From the NCBI GenBank assembly GCA_944472135.2, contig OX235265.1:43497459-43561458 (forward strand): a stretch of DNA of 64,000 nucleotides. Direction: 5' to 3'. Below are positions 34,209 through 46,570 of this stretch, piece by piece. This DNA comes from Trichobilharzia regenti. Lineage: Eukaryota; Platyhelminthes; Trematoda; Strigeidida; Schistosomatidae. Made by a program: the position numbers and the translations under genes. The notes under the pieces are model-generated. The model was not told the DNA's origin, did no database searches, and saw nothing but the letters and a program-made list of their open reading frames with translations. Position 1 is the stretch's first letter. Each line of letters begins with the position of its first letter.

Positions 34209-35039
34209 CACAATCGTATAATCGTACAGAGAGACTTTAGTATATTTCTCTGCATTAATTTCTTAAATACTTAGCAGTAAAATACTGAATATATATATAT
34301 ATATATCACAATTATTTCATACAATTTCAATGTCAATATGTCTGTATACAAATAAATTATGAGAAAAAGATTATATGATGAACAACTATTGGATTGAATA
34401 AAATTCATTTGACTGAAAATGAATAATGAGAAATAAAATGGAATGAAAATGTATTGATCGATTCAAGTTTCTACTGAAATTCAACTGCTTTCTACTTGAA
34501 ATCTTTTCTATATAAAAATCTGACTGCCTAATTAAAATTAGGCCATAACAGACATAAATGATTGCAGTTTATTAAACTGAAATTCAAATGAGTGCAAGCT
34601 TTGAGGTGGATAGATTAAGCCAGTGGGTTAGTCAGTATAAATCTTGTTTAAATAAGAAGCCGTAATGTATCAGAATAAATGATGTGAAAAAATACCTCCA
34701 TGTTAGATTGTAAAATCAAACGAACAGAAGAACCAGTGTTTACGAAAGACTAATGCATTCTGCTAATAGATATTTAGACTTTAATTCATCTCATCCGTTG
34801 TCTGTAAAGGCTGGCTTAGTTAAATGTCTAACAATAGCACTAAGTAGCACAAAAAAGACTTAAATGTTGGTGTTGAATAACTCTCCTATAGAATTCATTA
34901 AAAATATAAAAAAGGTCAAAAGCAAAGTAAAAATAATGGGGAAACTAACAATGATAACACAAATAAGAGAGAGAATATAAGGCATCTACTGTCACACCAC
35001 ATAAAGAGGGGACATCTGAGGCCCTACGTAGGATTCTGA
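34209..35039. other. Stretch with (TA)n at 34289-34306, no gene seen
   Basis: AT-rich. A piece at 34900-35000 (AAAAAGGTCAAAAGCAAAGT, then AAATAATGGGGAAACTAACA) also occurs at 59505-59560, as the sequence preceding the Penelope-like copies at 35040 and 59640, and so is likely part of that element. Confidence 0.5.
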
Positions 35040-35820
35040 ATAAATCAGGAATTAGGCTGGCATTCAAACCTACAAACTCACTGAGAGGCAAGCTCTGTAG
35101 GTTAAAGGATCCTGTCGGTTGACCCAATTAGACAGAATTATATATATATATACCTTGCAACGACTGTTAGGTCAACTACATATGCCAAACTAGTAGATCA
35201 GGGTAGTCAGACTGTCGGAACATAGAACTTTAACTAAGGTAAGAATGGCTGACTTCGAGAGGATAAGCATTTTAGAAGAAAGCTCCGCACTGCATTGCAC
35301 TGCATGCATGAACACACAACCATACAATAGGGTGGGAGAGGGTTAAGATTCTAAGAAGTAATCTATGTTGGTGGAGAGCGAGAGAGATTGATTACTGAAT
35401 CCTGGTTCATTGAGTCTACACCCAAGACATGCCACAGAAATGACTCAATACAAATACCAGAGATATGGAAGATATTAATACCACCAGTGAAATCACAGGA
35501 GGATAATGATTAATCCTTAAATTCGATTTCAATTCACGTACATCATAACATCCCCACAAGTTACTTATTTTGACTATAAAAACACTCGTCTTATTTCCCA
35601 TCTGAGTGTACTTGATTGATAACTCTAATATTATTTCTGAATGTACATTATCACATATTGATTTTTATTTGAATATCTAATCAGTTCCACTCATGTGCAT
35701 AGATGAAGTAAAAAGTTGTGTGAGTGACCTGATATGATTATGAGATATAGTTTGTGCTCGAAACATCATCAGTTAGTAATACTGTATAACACTGTGTGAT
35801 TTATCAAAATAAAATCTTAT
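35040..35820 (+). pseudogene. Penelope-like element fragment, second lineage, with 3' tail
   Basis: Collinear with 59640-60395 and 32850-33385. It has CTCACTGAGAGGCAAGCTCT, a broken endonuclease region, CACAACCATACAATAGGGTG and ATACCAGAGATATGGAAGAT (Ile-Pro-Glu-Ile-Trp-Lys in the better copy), then a 3' tail ending ATTTATCAAAATAAAATCTT. All frames are interrupted. Confidence 0.75.
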
Positions 35821-36240
35821 CTATACCGGACCTAAATGAACTATCTGCTCACAATAATCAGTACTTTTTTGAACATTTGAAATTATTTTAGGATTTTCCT
35901 ATCTCCTATGCACTTAATCTTTATTAGTTTTTGTTCTAATTCTGCTTAAAGTTACGTCGTAGAGTAACTGCTTTCCCATAGACTCGTTATCTTTTCTATT
36001 TGATTCTCTCCGATGGAATTTATTACTAATTTGGTCGGGAACATTCTTGTTGATTCCTAGATAATGTACAATTGTTGTTTGGTCAGTTAATTATATTGAA
36101 CATTATGTGTTCCCAAGGAAGTTTAGGAAACTTATTGAGCGAAGTAAAAGTATCGTATCCAAAGTCAAGATCTCTAAAAAGTTGACCTTCAAAAACTAAC
36201 CAAATAAATGGAATGATAATTTCTTTAATTTTTGATTACA

Positions 36241-36396
36241 GCTGGATTCCACACCGTATTTTCGGTACAAGTATTGAATTTTCAGCATTTGATATGGGTA
36301 GGCTAGATTTAACAGGCCGATCAATTAATGATAGGTGTGCCTCGGATCATGTGGATGGTCGGCGAGAGTCCTTACTAGTGTGCCACTGACGCGGTC
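36241..36396 (-). repeat. tRNA-derived SINE, type B, decayed
   Basis: In plus orientation: CTGGATTCCACACCGTATTT, a GAATTTTCAGCATTTGATAT piece, GGCCGATCAATTAATGATAG and GGATCATGTGGATGGTCGGC followed by CACTGACGC, the reverse of the type B body and head seen at 18371-18570. The B box has been lost by mutation. Confidence 0.6.
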
Positions 36397-36934
36397 ATTC
36401 CAGTGACCTGGAGAGGGTAGAGACAGTATTCTTTTTATTTATCAGGTGCTTTTTCTGCAAATCTATACTGTCAGATAGGATTATGACTTTTACGATCAAG
36501 CTTAAGAGTCTGAGGTTAAGATTAGGTTTAGGGTTGAATTTAGGATCAGTAGTTAAGATTATAGTTAGAGTTAGTAATAGGTTGAAGAATAATACCGAAC
36601 ATGTCGATGAATCTCAAAGTACCATGACCTACAGTCACCTGTATGAATGGATGCATCGCGCATGGTGTGATTCCCCTATAGATCATCTGCGTAGTTACAC
36701 TGTAATATCATGTTTGCAGTGGCTTTCCAACTGTTATGCGACTTTTTTGTGTCTTAATCCTGATTGTTCGTTCAAGGTCATTGTGGTTTCAACTATGATA
36801 GTTTGACTCTGCCACCTATAAAAAAGTCGAATTGTTGATGATCTACAGAAATACTCACTGATAAGAAACGCTGGTGTCTTTTAATTCCAAAAGTTGACCA
36901 TTCTCACATTAGTGACTGATAATCAAGTTTGTAT

Positions 36935-37560
36935 CTATATATATGAATAATTTAGACAGCTACTCATTATCAGTGAGAGGTTTCTAAAATATTCCATATT
37001 AGTTTGATTATTAAATGTACCACACAGTGAAACAGTATTGTATACTGGATGACGTTTCGAACACAATTTATTGTTCATAATCATATCAATTTTATAATCA
37101 TATCAATTTTTCTAAAATATGTTTTCTCCACTTTATTACTGAAAACCACTTAAACTGAGAATAAATTAAGAAGAAATATAGAATTATCTTCCAATTATAC
37201 TTCATTAGTGTTAAACCAACCATATAAACAGATGAATCCGAAATTTAAAATCAAATTATTTTATCACTTCTTAGCTATCTCGAGGTATTTTTCGTTTGTA
37301 GTACAGCAAACGTCATCATCAGTATTCCAGATGTGTGAAAATGTCGCTAAAACACTTGTTAAACTGTCAAAAACATCTGATATGCAATTTTACGTTGGAT
37401 GATTTCAATCCGTTTGTTTGACCTTGAGCTGGGCTCGTGAACACTGAATCCTTTGTTTATTCAAACTGGTCTCCATTTGACCGTAGGCAAGAAGGTTTTC
37501 ATTGACTAATTGTGTATTGGTTGGCGAAAGATTGGAGAAATACGGTCAGAAGTATTGTTA
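36935..37560. repeat. Dispersed repeat R1, copy 1, interrupted by a 116 bp insert
   Basis: Aligns with 42072-42530: shared landmarks are TATATATATGAATAATTTAG, GTGAGAGG(T/C)TT, TGTTTTCTC, AATTTTAAAATTAAAT-like runs and CAGCAAACGTCA. The family is unidentified and shows no clear coding. A short Penelope-like 3' end is inserted at 36993-37108. Confidence 0.65.
36993..37108 (-). mobile_element. 116 bp 5'-truncated Penelope-like 3' end with 12 bp target duplication
   Basis: The insert is flanked by the direct repeat TTTCTAAAATAT (36981-36992 and 37109-37120). The second R1 copy at 42110-42150 keeps a single diverged site (CTTATAAAATATG). On the minus strand the insert reads TTGATATGATTATGAACAAT then TTCGAAACGTCATCCAG, matching the 3' tail at 33296-33380. 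Confidence 0.85.
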
Positions 37561-38450
37561 TACTTTATATTAATGCTTATTTACAGACTCTGGTACCACT
37601 GTAAATCTGTTTGATTATCGCTTAAAAAATAAATAATCGTGTTATCCAACCGTTTTCTGTTGTTTTGCGTCGGTCCCAGTACATAGTGTTCTGTGTATTA
37701 GGCTTAATCTTCTGAAACCAAAGATAGGTCCAAGATCTTTGCGATCTAGATATTCGACAGCTGTTTTGCGGGAAACAAGTTCTTTTTTACTTGATTCTCT
37801 CTGACAGTCTTGATATATATATATTTATGCTATTTAATTGTCGGATAATTTATGCTTGTATTTAGTCAGTAGGTTTTATTTTACACTACATATTTTGTAC
37901 CTAAATTTTACAGCTGCAGGACACCACTATTAAGGTAGTTTGCACTGTTCATATGAGTTCATTATCACCACGGATTCTATCATATAAGACTGTGTGTCTG
38001 AAATTGTTGGAATATGACTTTGACTCTATTACCTAGGGAGGCTTGACGTACTATATAACAAAGCACATCAGTTGGTTTCTTCCGTTAAGACTGAAATGAT
38101 TTTAATAATAGCAATAATATATGATTACTGTATTATTACTGCAAAATTTGTTGAAGCCCTGATGAGGAGAACATATTGAAAGAAATGCCTGCAAACTGCG
38201 CACAAGGAAACCATATATATGACTTTACCGTTTAAAAGAGACACAACAACTGCATTGCTGGCATCGTAAAATAATAACTAAAACATTCTTTGTCACAACA
38301 TTGTGGTTGAAATTTGCCCCTCGTTGTATAATTTCAACGTGTGGGAAGCATAAGCTACCAAGTCTGACCACTTCAATGTTCATGTGGAGACAATTATATA
38401 AGTCGAATGTCTTGAGAAGCCTACCGTCTCCTTCTAGAACATTGTCCAAA
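37561..38450. other. Stretch without recognised genes
   Basis: AT-rich. The minus-strand frame at 38225-38449 (FDLYNCLHMNIEVVRLGSLC and so on) leads antisense out of the Penelope-like fragment that follows and may be its decayed upstream part read backwards. No confident feature. Confidence 0.4.
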
Positions 38451-38454
38451 AGGG

Positions 38455-39005
38455 TTGAGTAAAGCAGTCGTTAAGTCAGTGAGAAGTTCTATACTGGTGC
38501 ACCTAATGAATACAGAGCTCGTGATTGACAAAAACATTCTGCTTTTACAATTCTATACAGGATGCCACCTAGATGTCTTCAGTCTTTCAAACCAATCTCT
38601 GTGTTCAGAAAATGTCTGTCCAACCTCTCTGCCTCCCATGTCCTCAGTCCCCAGCCTAAAATAGTTACCTACCCCGGTGACACCGAATAACTGCAAATAT
38701 TACCCTATCCTCACTTTATTTTATTTGTAATGCTCTAACTGTATTATGAATAGCATAATGTGTTGTAGTTGCACATTTTATTCTTGACTTAATGATTTAT
38801 CATTATTACTGTTATTATTACTATTATTATTATATTGTCTAATCTCTCTGCGATAGTAGACATTTTCCCCTCTGCGCCTACTCGTATGAACATTCTACCT
38901 ATACACTCACGGATGCCTATATTATATAAACACGAGTGAATTTATCCTTGTTAATAATATTATTATCATAATCACCTCGATTTTTATCGGTTAATAAACA
39001 CGTCT
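38455..39005 (+). pseudogene. Penelope-like element fragment, 3' end
   Basis: The frame 38455-38664 gives KAVVKSVRSSILVHLMNTEL and then NQSLCSENVCPTSLPP, the end of the endonuclease of the 29573-30700 lineage (SIRSSILAHLVDSE; LCVQK...LPL). A 3' untranslated-like part with ATTATT runs continues to about 39005, followed by (TA)n at 39011-39037. Confidence 0.65.
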
Positions 39006-39039
39006 AATACTATATATATATATATATATATATATATTG

Positions 39040-40689
39040 TATGAACCACAATGATTCAAATGCCTATAGCCACTAGTATTTCGTTATGTAAATGTAAAAC
39101 CTAATGAGAATTCACCGAAAGTGCATATTTGCTTAAATCGTGTTCTATAATTACTTTATTGCAAAGAATCATAAATATATTGGATGGTATTTACGCGCTT
39201 TGTACCTAACGTGACAATTTACTTCACTTCATAAATATACAAAAAAACATAAAGTATTGAAACTAAATAAGACAACAAAAACTGAAAATTAGTGGAATAT
39301 GTTGAATAACACATAAATAATATGAGAAATGATATATGTGTAATGCTAATTCTGATTAAAATTTGCTGTTTATTTATTGAGTTTAAATGTTTATAAGCTG
39401 TTTAATGACAGTCATTTCTTCAAACAATAAGCATGCTAAATTTTGATATGGTTGGAGTTTTCCATGCTTCACTCTACACGCATAAATTCCGATGGACTTT
39501 CATTTAGTTTTATTTACATAAAGAGATACCAGTAGAAAGCTAAGAAAAAAAGAAGATATTCACTATATCAGACTTTGGTTAACTGCTTTCAAGAAATAAA
39601 CTGCCTATCAACAAAGATGTCAGTTATTTGGGTCAAAGACCCTCCAGTATACGTGCTTACAACCTTTCAAGTCCTACGTAACATAATGTAGTCCTTTTTG
39701 AAAAGCCCAGGGAAGAAGAAAGGTGGAGAATAAGCAATAAATTGTAAGATTTGAGGTTAATGTATGCCCGAAAGTCTCAACTCCCTTACTTACCTACTAA
39801 CTTAGATGAAATATTTATTAGATGTCAAAAAGATATGAGACGACCAGCAAAAATTTGATGGGAAACTGATGCCAATGCTTGCAAGAATTAGAATCCTTCT
39901 TAACAACGACATAGTCTTTCTTGAGAAGCCGAAGGAAGAATAAGGGGTAAAGAAATTGAAGAATAATGGGCAGAATGCATGAATTAGTAGATGACAAGAG
40001 AATAGGTTGAGTTATGCCAGAAATTCTCAACTTCCCTCTGTAATAAGTCAACCGAAATATTTCCTTAGAAATTAACAAACAAATATTTCAACAAAAACAG
40101 ATACCGAGATAAGAGGTAACGATTTATTTATTGCTGTAGTACCATGGATGTCACAGGGATCATGGAAGGGAATCAGTCCAGGCAAGGGTAGTTTACGTCT
40201 GAAACTAAGACCAACGGTATGGTATTTGAATGATTTAATTTACGACTGTTTCAATAAGAACATTGGTTAAGCTCAGAGAGGAAACTATTCATGTGAGGAC
40301 TACATAATCCAGAATAAGTTGGGACAGAATTTGTCAGATCATCAGCCTAATTGATGGAATTAGCTAAAGAAGAATATGGTCAGTCGTCAGAGAAAGGAAA
40401 AAAGAGCAATTGAGGCACATCATCTTCCTCTTCAATGAAAACAGTATATAGCTTTTTAGCTGCGAAATGGGAGGACAACCACCTTGTGACCTAGAACTCT
40501 ATGGGTTCTGAAATTTGTTTACTGAGTACGAACGACTCAGAAAAATAAATCAAAAGCAGCAGTGCAGTCTAAAAAAGGAAGGTCAAAAATACTATACGTC
40601 TTTAACTAGACTCAAGACAATCCTATGGTGGAATAAACTGGCAGCATCTAAACTGCTTCTACTTCATTTCAGCGCAAATGCCTTTGGGT
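39040..40689. other. Stretch without recognised genes; two related 60-100 bp pieces
   Basis: AT-rich to 39600. The segments 39640-39790 and 39860-40035 share AGTCCTTTTTGAAAAGCCCA / AGTCTTTCTTGAGAAGCCGA, GGAAGAAGAAAGG / GGAAGAATAAGGG and GCCCGAAAGTCTCAACTCCC / GCCAGAAATTCTCAACTTCC, a diverged tandem duplication of about 220 bp. Function unknown. Confidence 0.4.
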
Positions 40690-40990
40690 CACTGAAGGAA
40701 TTTAATTAAGGTCTGAGATAGGCCAGATATGTCTGTCTATAGTGCTCGAAAATTTAGACGTGATCGCGTTTGACCAGAACTTTAAATCTGACACAGAAGA
40801 TGATTCTGGCATGGGAAAACCTTTATTTATATCTAAGCAATAAGTATTGTATCCCCGTGAAATAGTGCATGAAATATTTGTGTAAGAAGATGACAGAGAA
40901 AATATCTGCACACTTTTGAAGTAAAATGTTTGGTACACCATCAAGATCTAAGCTGTGTGATGGATTTAAAGATTTGAGTTTTCGTTAATT
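40690..40990 (-). pseudogene. CR1/jockey-type reverse transcriptase fragment
   Basis: The minus strand from about 40965 encodes NPSHSLDLDGVPNILLQKCA followed by DIFSVIFLHKYFMHYFTG. This is the start of the non-LTR RT domain (usual form 'P-x-x-x-P-G-P-D-G-I/V-P-x-x-L-L'). The frame shifts soon after and the catalytic YADD part is absent. It is distinct from the RTE fragments. Confidence 0.65.
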
Positions 40991-41147
40991 ACAACAGACT
41001 GATAGTTTTAATATCTTTATATGTAGATTCAGGTTATCACTGAAATTATCCATCGCCTATTGCTCAATCAGTCATGTTATTTACATCTATTAATTGCAGT
41101 TATATCAAGTGTGCGAGTACGCTAGTCATCTGCTCGTCATCATCCCG

Positions 41148-41505
41148 TGACAACACAAGATAAGGGCCAGGCAACAGATCGTTTATTCAGGAAATCAAGA
41201 GGTATTTATATATTTTTATGTACATTATTATTTGTTATTGTTAGCAGAAAAGCAGCGTCTTCTGATTGGTTATTTTCTCTCTGATAGTTATTCTGTCATC
41301 TCTTTTTGGCCAGCTCTTTAAAGGTCAGACCATATATCTTAGAATCATATCCGCCCACGCAAAGTCTGTTGTGATTGGTCGGTGGGTTCCTCAGGGTTAG
41401 GCTTTTTTCTTCTTTTTTCTTGTGACCAAGATTTGGGACGTAAACATTAACGCAAATTGCTGTCTACTGATTTTGGCTTGCAAACAGCTCTCAGCACAAT
41501 CCTAG
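41148..41505. repeat. LTR-like dispersed repeat L1, copy 1
   Basis: Similar along its length to 48064-48382. Shared pieces: AAGGGCCAGGC(A/G)A, AGATCGTTT, TCTTCTGA(T/C)TGGTT, CGCCCACG/TGCCCACG and GTCTG(T/C)TG(T/C)GATTGGT. On the minus strand it has AATAAACGATCTGTTGCCTG near the end, a possible poly(A) signal. It looks like a solo LTR, but no flanking duplication was found. Confidence 0.5.
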
Positions 41506-42071
41506 TAAATTCAAGACTATGCTGCTAAATGTACCAACTGTAGCCTGTCAACTAGTTTGCCAATATATCAACAACGTTTACAAGAAACAAATCAAACTTT
41601 GCACTGTCTCATGAAATATTTACTGCAATATTTATTTAAAAAGCTAATAAATCTTTTAGATGTCTTTATATCACCGTACTAAAAAACGTCAATGTTTCTA
41701 TACATTTTCTCAAATTGTTACTCATCCTTTGAAGTATTCAGCGTGAAATAATCTTTGGCTTCTTTCAAGTTGGCTGTGTTCTCTGAAATAGTTTATTTAA
41801 TTGTGAAGGTTTCATTGTCTTCCTGGACATCATCTGCAGTGCAAGACTTAATATGAAGAATTCAAACAAGTTCACTTCATATTTAGGCTTACTCTGAAGA
41901 TCCTGTGTAGAAAAATAATCATAGCTTCGTAATTAAATTGACTAGCTTAGAGAAGATAACGAAACCGAAATCATTCATGTGAGTTGTGAATCTTCTGTAT
42001 TATTCCAAAATCTCTGGTATTTTTTTAATTTGGAAGGTCTGTTGTTCTGCTGTTAGTGTCTGAGAAAATAA

Positions 42072-42530
42072 GCTGTACGTATATATATGAATTATTTAAA
42101 CAGCTATTGGTTATCTGTGAGAGGCTTATAAAATATGTTTTCTCTGCGTGAATACTGAGAATCATGTAAACTGAAAACAAATTAAAAAAGTAACATGCGA
42201 AACCTTTTGAATTAAATTATTTCTGTGTTAAACGCTGCAGGTAAACAGCCAAGCCGAGAATTTTAAATTAAATTGTTTTGTCACATTTTAGTAATTAGTT
42301 TCGCGTGAGAATAGAAGCTATCATGGAGAGTCTTCGCTCGTTCGTAGCATAGCAAACATCACAAACATCACAAATATTCTGGCTGCGTAAAATATGTTGA
42401 TAAAACAGATTTAAAACATTTGATATGATTACAGAATTCCTCTAAGCGTGAAATACAAAGCTCAGCCAGCATATATAAGCTATTACAATGTAAACCTGCT
42501 GAGCTATGCTTTCAGAATGCTTGAATGGAT
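42072..42530. repeat. Dispersed repeat R1, copy 2 (uninterrupted)
   Basis: Aligns with 36935-37560 without the 116 bp insert, and so shows the state before that insertion. Family unidentified. A local triplication CAAACATCACAAACATCACA is at 42353-42374. Confidence 0.6.
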
Positions 42531-42569
42531 AGAAAAAAATGTGGTCAGTTCTTATTTACTCTATTCCTA

Positions 42570-42765
42570 TGCTTCCTGAGTTGAACATAGGGCTTCAAGA
42601 TTGAGGTATGGAGGCCTCATTTGTAGTGGTGCTTAAATCCTGCAAGGTTAGGTTGCTAGTGTCGCGTTCAACCTTCTATTTTTTATTGGGCTTACTGCAG
42701 GCTAAGTGGGGTGAAGAAGCACATCGGCTGCAGATCAAACACCAGCCCACACGCTCAGTTGACAA
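42570..42765 (-). repeat. SINE type D, decayed copy
   Basis: In plus orientation it begins GAACATAGGGCTTCAAGATT, continues with GGTTAGGTTGCTAGTGTCG and ends CGGCTGCAGATCAAACACCA, which parallels 33998-34208 (GGAACATAGGGTTTCAAG, GGGGTTGCTAGCCTC, CGGCCGGGGACCGAACCCC). Confidence 0.6.
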
Positions 42766-43199
42766 TATTCTACCACCGTACTAACAACAGGTAGTCAATG
42801 AAGATTTCAATTTCCTCAGGTATTCGGTCACATATGGCTTTCTAGCATGTACTTAGAGGCATTTTGTAATCATATTATATGTTACGTTTGGTTATTCTAA
42901 AGTTGTTTTATCAACTTTTTTACACAACTGTTGTGACGTCTTTGCTATACTATGAGTGAAAACACCTCGTGATAGCATATATCTTAACCCTTAAGCTTTA
43001 CTAAATGTAAATAAAAGTTAGAGGTTATCATAGCTATGTTTTTAAATAGTTCTTAGTAGTGTCGTCATAACACTGAATCACCGACTCGACTGGATTCCCG
43101 TCGAGTATACATTTCATTGTATCAACATGTGTACCCTCGAAACAAATATCCAGTAACATAAACTTGGAACAATACAGTTTTCTGACACAATAATTGAGT
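42766..43199. other. Stretch without recognised features
   Basis: AT-rich, no gene or repeat recognised. Confidence 0.4.
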
Positions 43200-43540
43200 T
43201 AGATAGTTGGAGGCAATCGGCTACAAGAAGCCTTGTACCTAGGTTTCGTGCTAGTTGGCAGTCACCAGTCAGAAAGGCGTATCTGCAACCACCTTGAAGG
43301 AACTCATGTCCCTTCTGAGATTCAAACCCGTGTCACCCAGTGGTGCAGTCAGAGACGTTACCACTGAGCTATTCCTACCGATTGCCTCCAACTATCTAAT
43401 ATCATCAAATCAATGTGCATCATGATGGTGAGCTGCCTAGAATGGTGGCCACATTGCAAACCTGACTGATAGAATTCAGTCTACACCAAAGAAAGGACTA
43501 GACACGTCACACTAGTTACTAGTGTTCAATGAATATACAC
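43200..43540 (-). repeat. SINE type C plus its associated repeat module
   Basis: The minus strand has the head AATAGCTCAGTGGTAACG and B-box-like GGGTTTGAATC, then CTGACTGGTGACTGCCAACT, AGCACGAAACC and the tail ATTGCCTCCAACTATCTAAT. On the head side (43385-43540) is the module with AAGAAAGGACTAGACACGTC and CTAGTTACTAGTG, one arm of the palindrome at 33395-33540. Confidence 0.7.
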
Positions 43541-44224
43541 TAAATAAGTGTTTTCTATAAATTCATAAATTCTGTGTTGCTTACTTTAATTTATCTGACA
43601 TTTAGTTCAGTGCTATATTAATACATATTATCTCCAGATTGCTGATGCTTTTGGAATGTATTCTGTCCAGACTACTGATTTAATGTAATTTAAGACACTA
43701 ATGATGTTAGAAACAGTATTTCGTCAACCATTATAGTAATATAAATGTAAAATCTGAAGACGGATTTATTTAGAAGAATATTCTTCGTTTATGAATAAGT
43801 CTTTTATATTACAAAACAACTGCCACCTAATAATCTTTCCTTAAACTCATATACATGGAACAGAGTAATGAATTTACATAGTAGATTTTGTTACAGGTCA
43901 TTATAATTCAGTTTATTTTGAAACAGTGAAAAAAAAATTTGTAATTAATGCGAATGTTTTCAATGTGATTGTTTTCTCTGAGTTGAATGCTTCTACTGCT
44001 AAGATTTTGTTGTCCTCATAGACAGCGAATTCAGTACTTACTTCAGTTGGAAGTGAAACTTTTGCTTCTGTGTGACATCAAATTCTTATGATAGTTCTCA
44101 GATAACCAAGTCCCATTCCCGTATATCATGTTCAACTGAACAGTTACAGAAAAAACTTAAAGTACAAGTATGAAGTAGTTTAATTCATATAGACCGCCTT
44201 CGTTAACCTGAAACCAGTTTGGAA
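43541..44224. other. Stretch without recognised features
   Basis: AT-rich, no gene or repeat recognised. Confidence 0.4.
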
Positions 44225-44725
44225 ATCATCTGTTTCACTCAACCAGCAAAAACAAAAAGGTTTGGGTTTTCAACGCAAATGTGAAGTCAGTCAGCTCTTC
44301 TATACGGGTCAGAAACTTGCACTGAGTGTCACCAAAAGAATTTCCATCAGGTCGACGCAAACTGTTATTAAGAGCCACCTCCACTGGCCCTATAATGAAT
44401 TAGCAGTAGGAAACTCTGGCTGGCAACAAACCAACCAAGAGCATATGGCTTAGCAACAGTACACACCGAGAAAATGGAGATAGATTGGGCGCACGTTGTG
44501 GAGGCTACCGAAGGACATCGCGCACTAGGCCAATGCTTGAGTGGAATCCAAATGTGAAGCGATGAGTGGGTCATCAGATCGAGAGTGATATGGAGGAGAT
44601 TGTGTGGGGAGGAGGATTTGAGAGATTATGAGCAATCGTGGACTCAGTTAAGGAGGACAGGAGAAAGTAGAACAAAGTGCAGATATGTTGCTGAATCCCT
44701 ATGTTCCGCCTGGTACCCAAGGGAA
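44225..44725 (+). pseudogene. RTE-clade retrotransposon fragment, 3' end
   Basis: Frames give LLYGSETC, then EKMEIDWAHVVEATEGHRAL and SRVIWRRLCGEEDL, following the RTE C-terminal order (YGSE-W; WIGHTLRK; RP..TWRR-L). The 3' end has CCCTATGTTCCGCCTGGTAC at 44697-44716, the shared tail motif. The frames are broken. Confidence 0.7.
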
Positions 44726-45125
44726 TAATGATATGTATGACATTTCACAGGTCATTAGTTTTTCTGGACATTTTGGTGTATGTTCTCCAACCTTGACATG
44801 CAGAGTGCAACTACATCTCCCTCTGTATGTGACCACACACATGAAAAATTGATATTTAATATGAGAGCACTTGTAAGTTTTGCAGTGAATCATACTTTTG
44901 GCTTTTTCAATAATTATAAGCCAAGCTGCATAACAGGTTCTGCAGATGACCAAGTTTAGTCTCTGTCTCAAAATCTTACTGTTTACTTCTCCATTGTATG
45001 GTAATTTAATGAAAACTTGCTTCTTTGGGTTGGAATAGACTGTAGCCTTTGAAACAAACTGACTTCTGTGTCGGTTTCCAAACGATAAAGAGATATACAG
45101 ATCAGCCAACAAAGATTTGAATTAA
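44720..45125 (-). pseudogene. Penelope-like element fragment
   Basis: The minus frame 44699-45112 has KKQVFIKLPYNGEVNSKILR, QRLNLVICRTCYAAWLI and then a cysteine-bearing SHIKYQFFMC-CSC-like part with VGEHTPKCPEK. The order matches the region before and into GIY-YIG of Penelope-like elements (Lys-Pro-x-x-Ile-x-Leu-Pro-Tyr-x-Gly; KD; Cys-x-x-Cys; Glu-His-x-Pro). The Tyr-Ile-Gly motif is lost. It abuts the RTE 3' end at about 44720. Confidence 0.65.
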
Positions 45126-46570
45126 CTTGCTGTGGTAACACCATCCACTTGCCAAAAGTGCTCACCTTTATAAGTAAAATAGACACAATACATAATAATA
45201 AATACCATATAGGTTAAAGTAGAACGTCCACTTTACCTTTGACTCCGGCCACATAAAGACACAACTGAAAGACAAGATATGTCTTTTATCATTTCAACGA
45301 CAAATGCAGACAACTATGAATAGCAGTGTAACTGTGAAAATATAAAGGTATCAAAGATCCGAAAAACCTAAATTTCCAGAGAATTTGTTGAAGACTGCTA
45401 CTGAGTTTATTTTCCGCTCAATAGACATATTGACGCAGATAAAATTTATCAACTACTAATCAACAAGTCACGTGACAGAAAGGTTGAATTCCATGTTAGT
45501 GAAACAAAAAGGAATAATAAATTCTATAAAGACAAGCAATCATAACCAAAAGTACCAGGATAGGCAGTTGTATCATTCATTCAGAATTCTAAAATGTTTA
45601 CTGCACACTGTAGTAGGCACTGAATATATGGTATTGTCGGAAGGTCTGTGAAAACTTTGTAATTCAGTCACCATCCTCAAAGAACACAAATGGAATAAAA
45701 AGTGGTTCATTTCTATAGCTTAGTATACAACGTTTCAAAAATAATTCTCATGCATATATTCACTATGCTGCTTGAAGTGAGTTTTAACAAACACAGATCA
45801 AGTGGAGGGAATTGCGGTTATCCAGATCTAAACGCTAATTGAGTAACAACATGCTAACATTGAATTCTGATGTGTTTGACTTAATCTTTTGTGTTGCTGC
45901 ATTATTTTGAATTAAAACAAAGTCGTTTTACTAGTTTCTTGAGCAAAACTGATTTTTCAATTGCTAGCATTGGTTAATATCTGTCTTCAGAAAGAATTTT
46001 TAAAAGACCTTTAGTGCAAATTTTCAACCCAGTTACTAACTGTTAGCCTATGAAAGAAGTCGTTTAGAAGGCATGTAGTCATTGCAAGCGAATTCCCATG
46101 ACTAGGTGATGTGCATTTTGGTTTTTCTCATTGCTTCAGGCTATTTGAAGCAGCTAATACATTCTAAACTGTAAGAGAAATCGCATTACTGTTCTCCTAT
46201 AATAGATAATGAGTTAGGCGTGTGCATAGAAACACTCGATGAACTATTCACTTATCAATAATGGAAGAAAACTTGCTGGTGGATACGAAATCCAATAAAA
46301 TATCTGCGTATAATGTACTAAAACTGAAAAAGGGGCACATCTGTCTTAGATTACTACCCTCGGCGTCCGGGTTGCTTAGGGGCAAACAGGTGTGATGGTT
46401 GTTGGATTTCTCTGAATGCATGCCATTGTGCATATTTTAATAAAGGAATTTTTAGCTAAGATATACACAGGTAAATTTAGCAATACAGTCACCACTATAT
46501 TCTATATTCGGTTAACGCCTATGCTGGATATCCAAGATTTCTGTAGCACAATATCCAGGTTATAAGAATC
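45126..46570. other. Stretch without recognised genes
   Basis: May contain the decayed C-terminal remains of a Penelope-like element at 45410-45720. The minus frame at 46248-46433 has no motif. Otherwise AT-rich. Confidence 0.35.
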
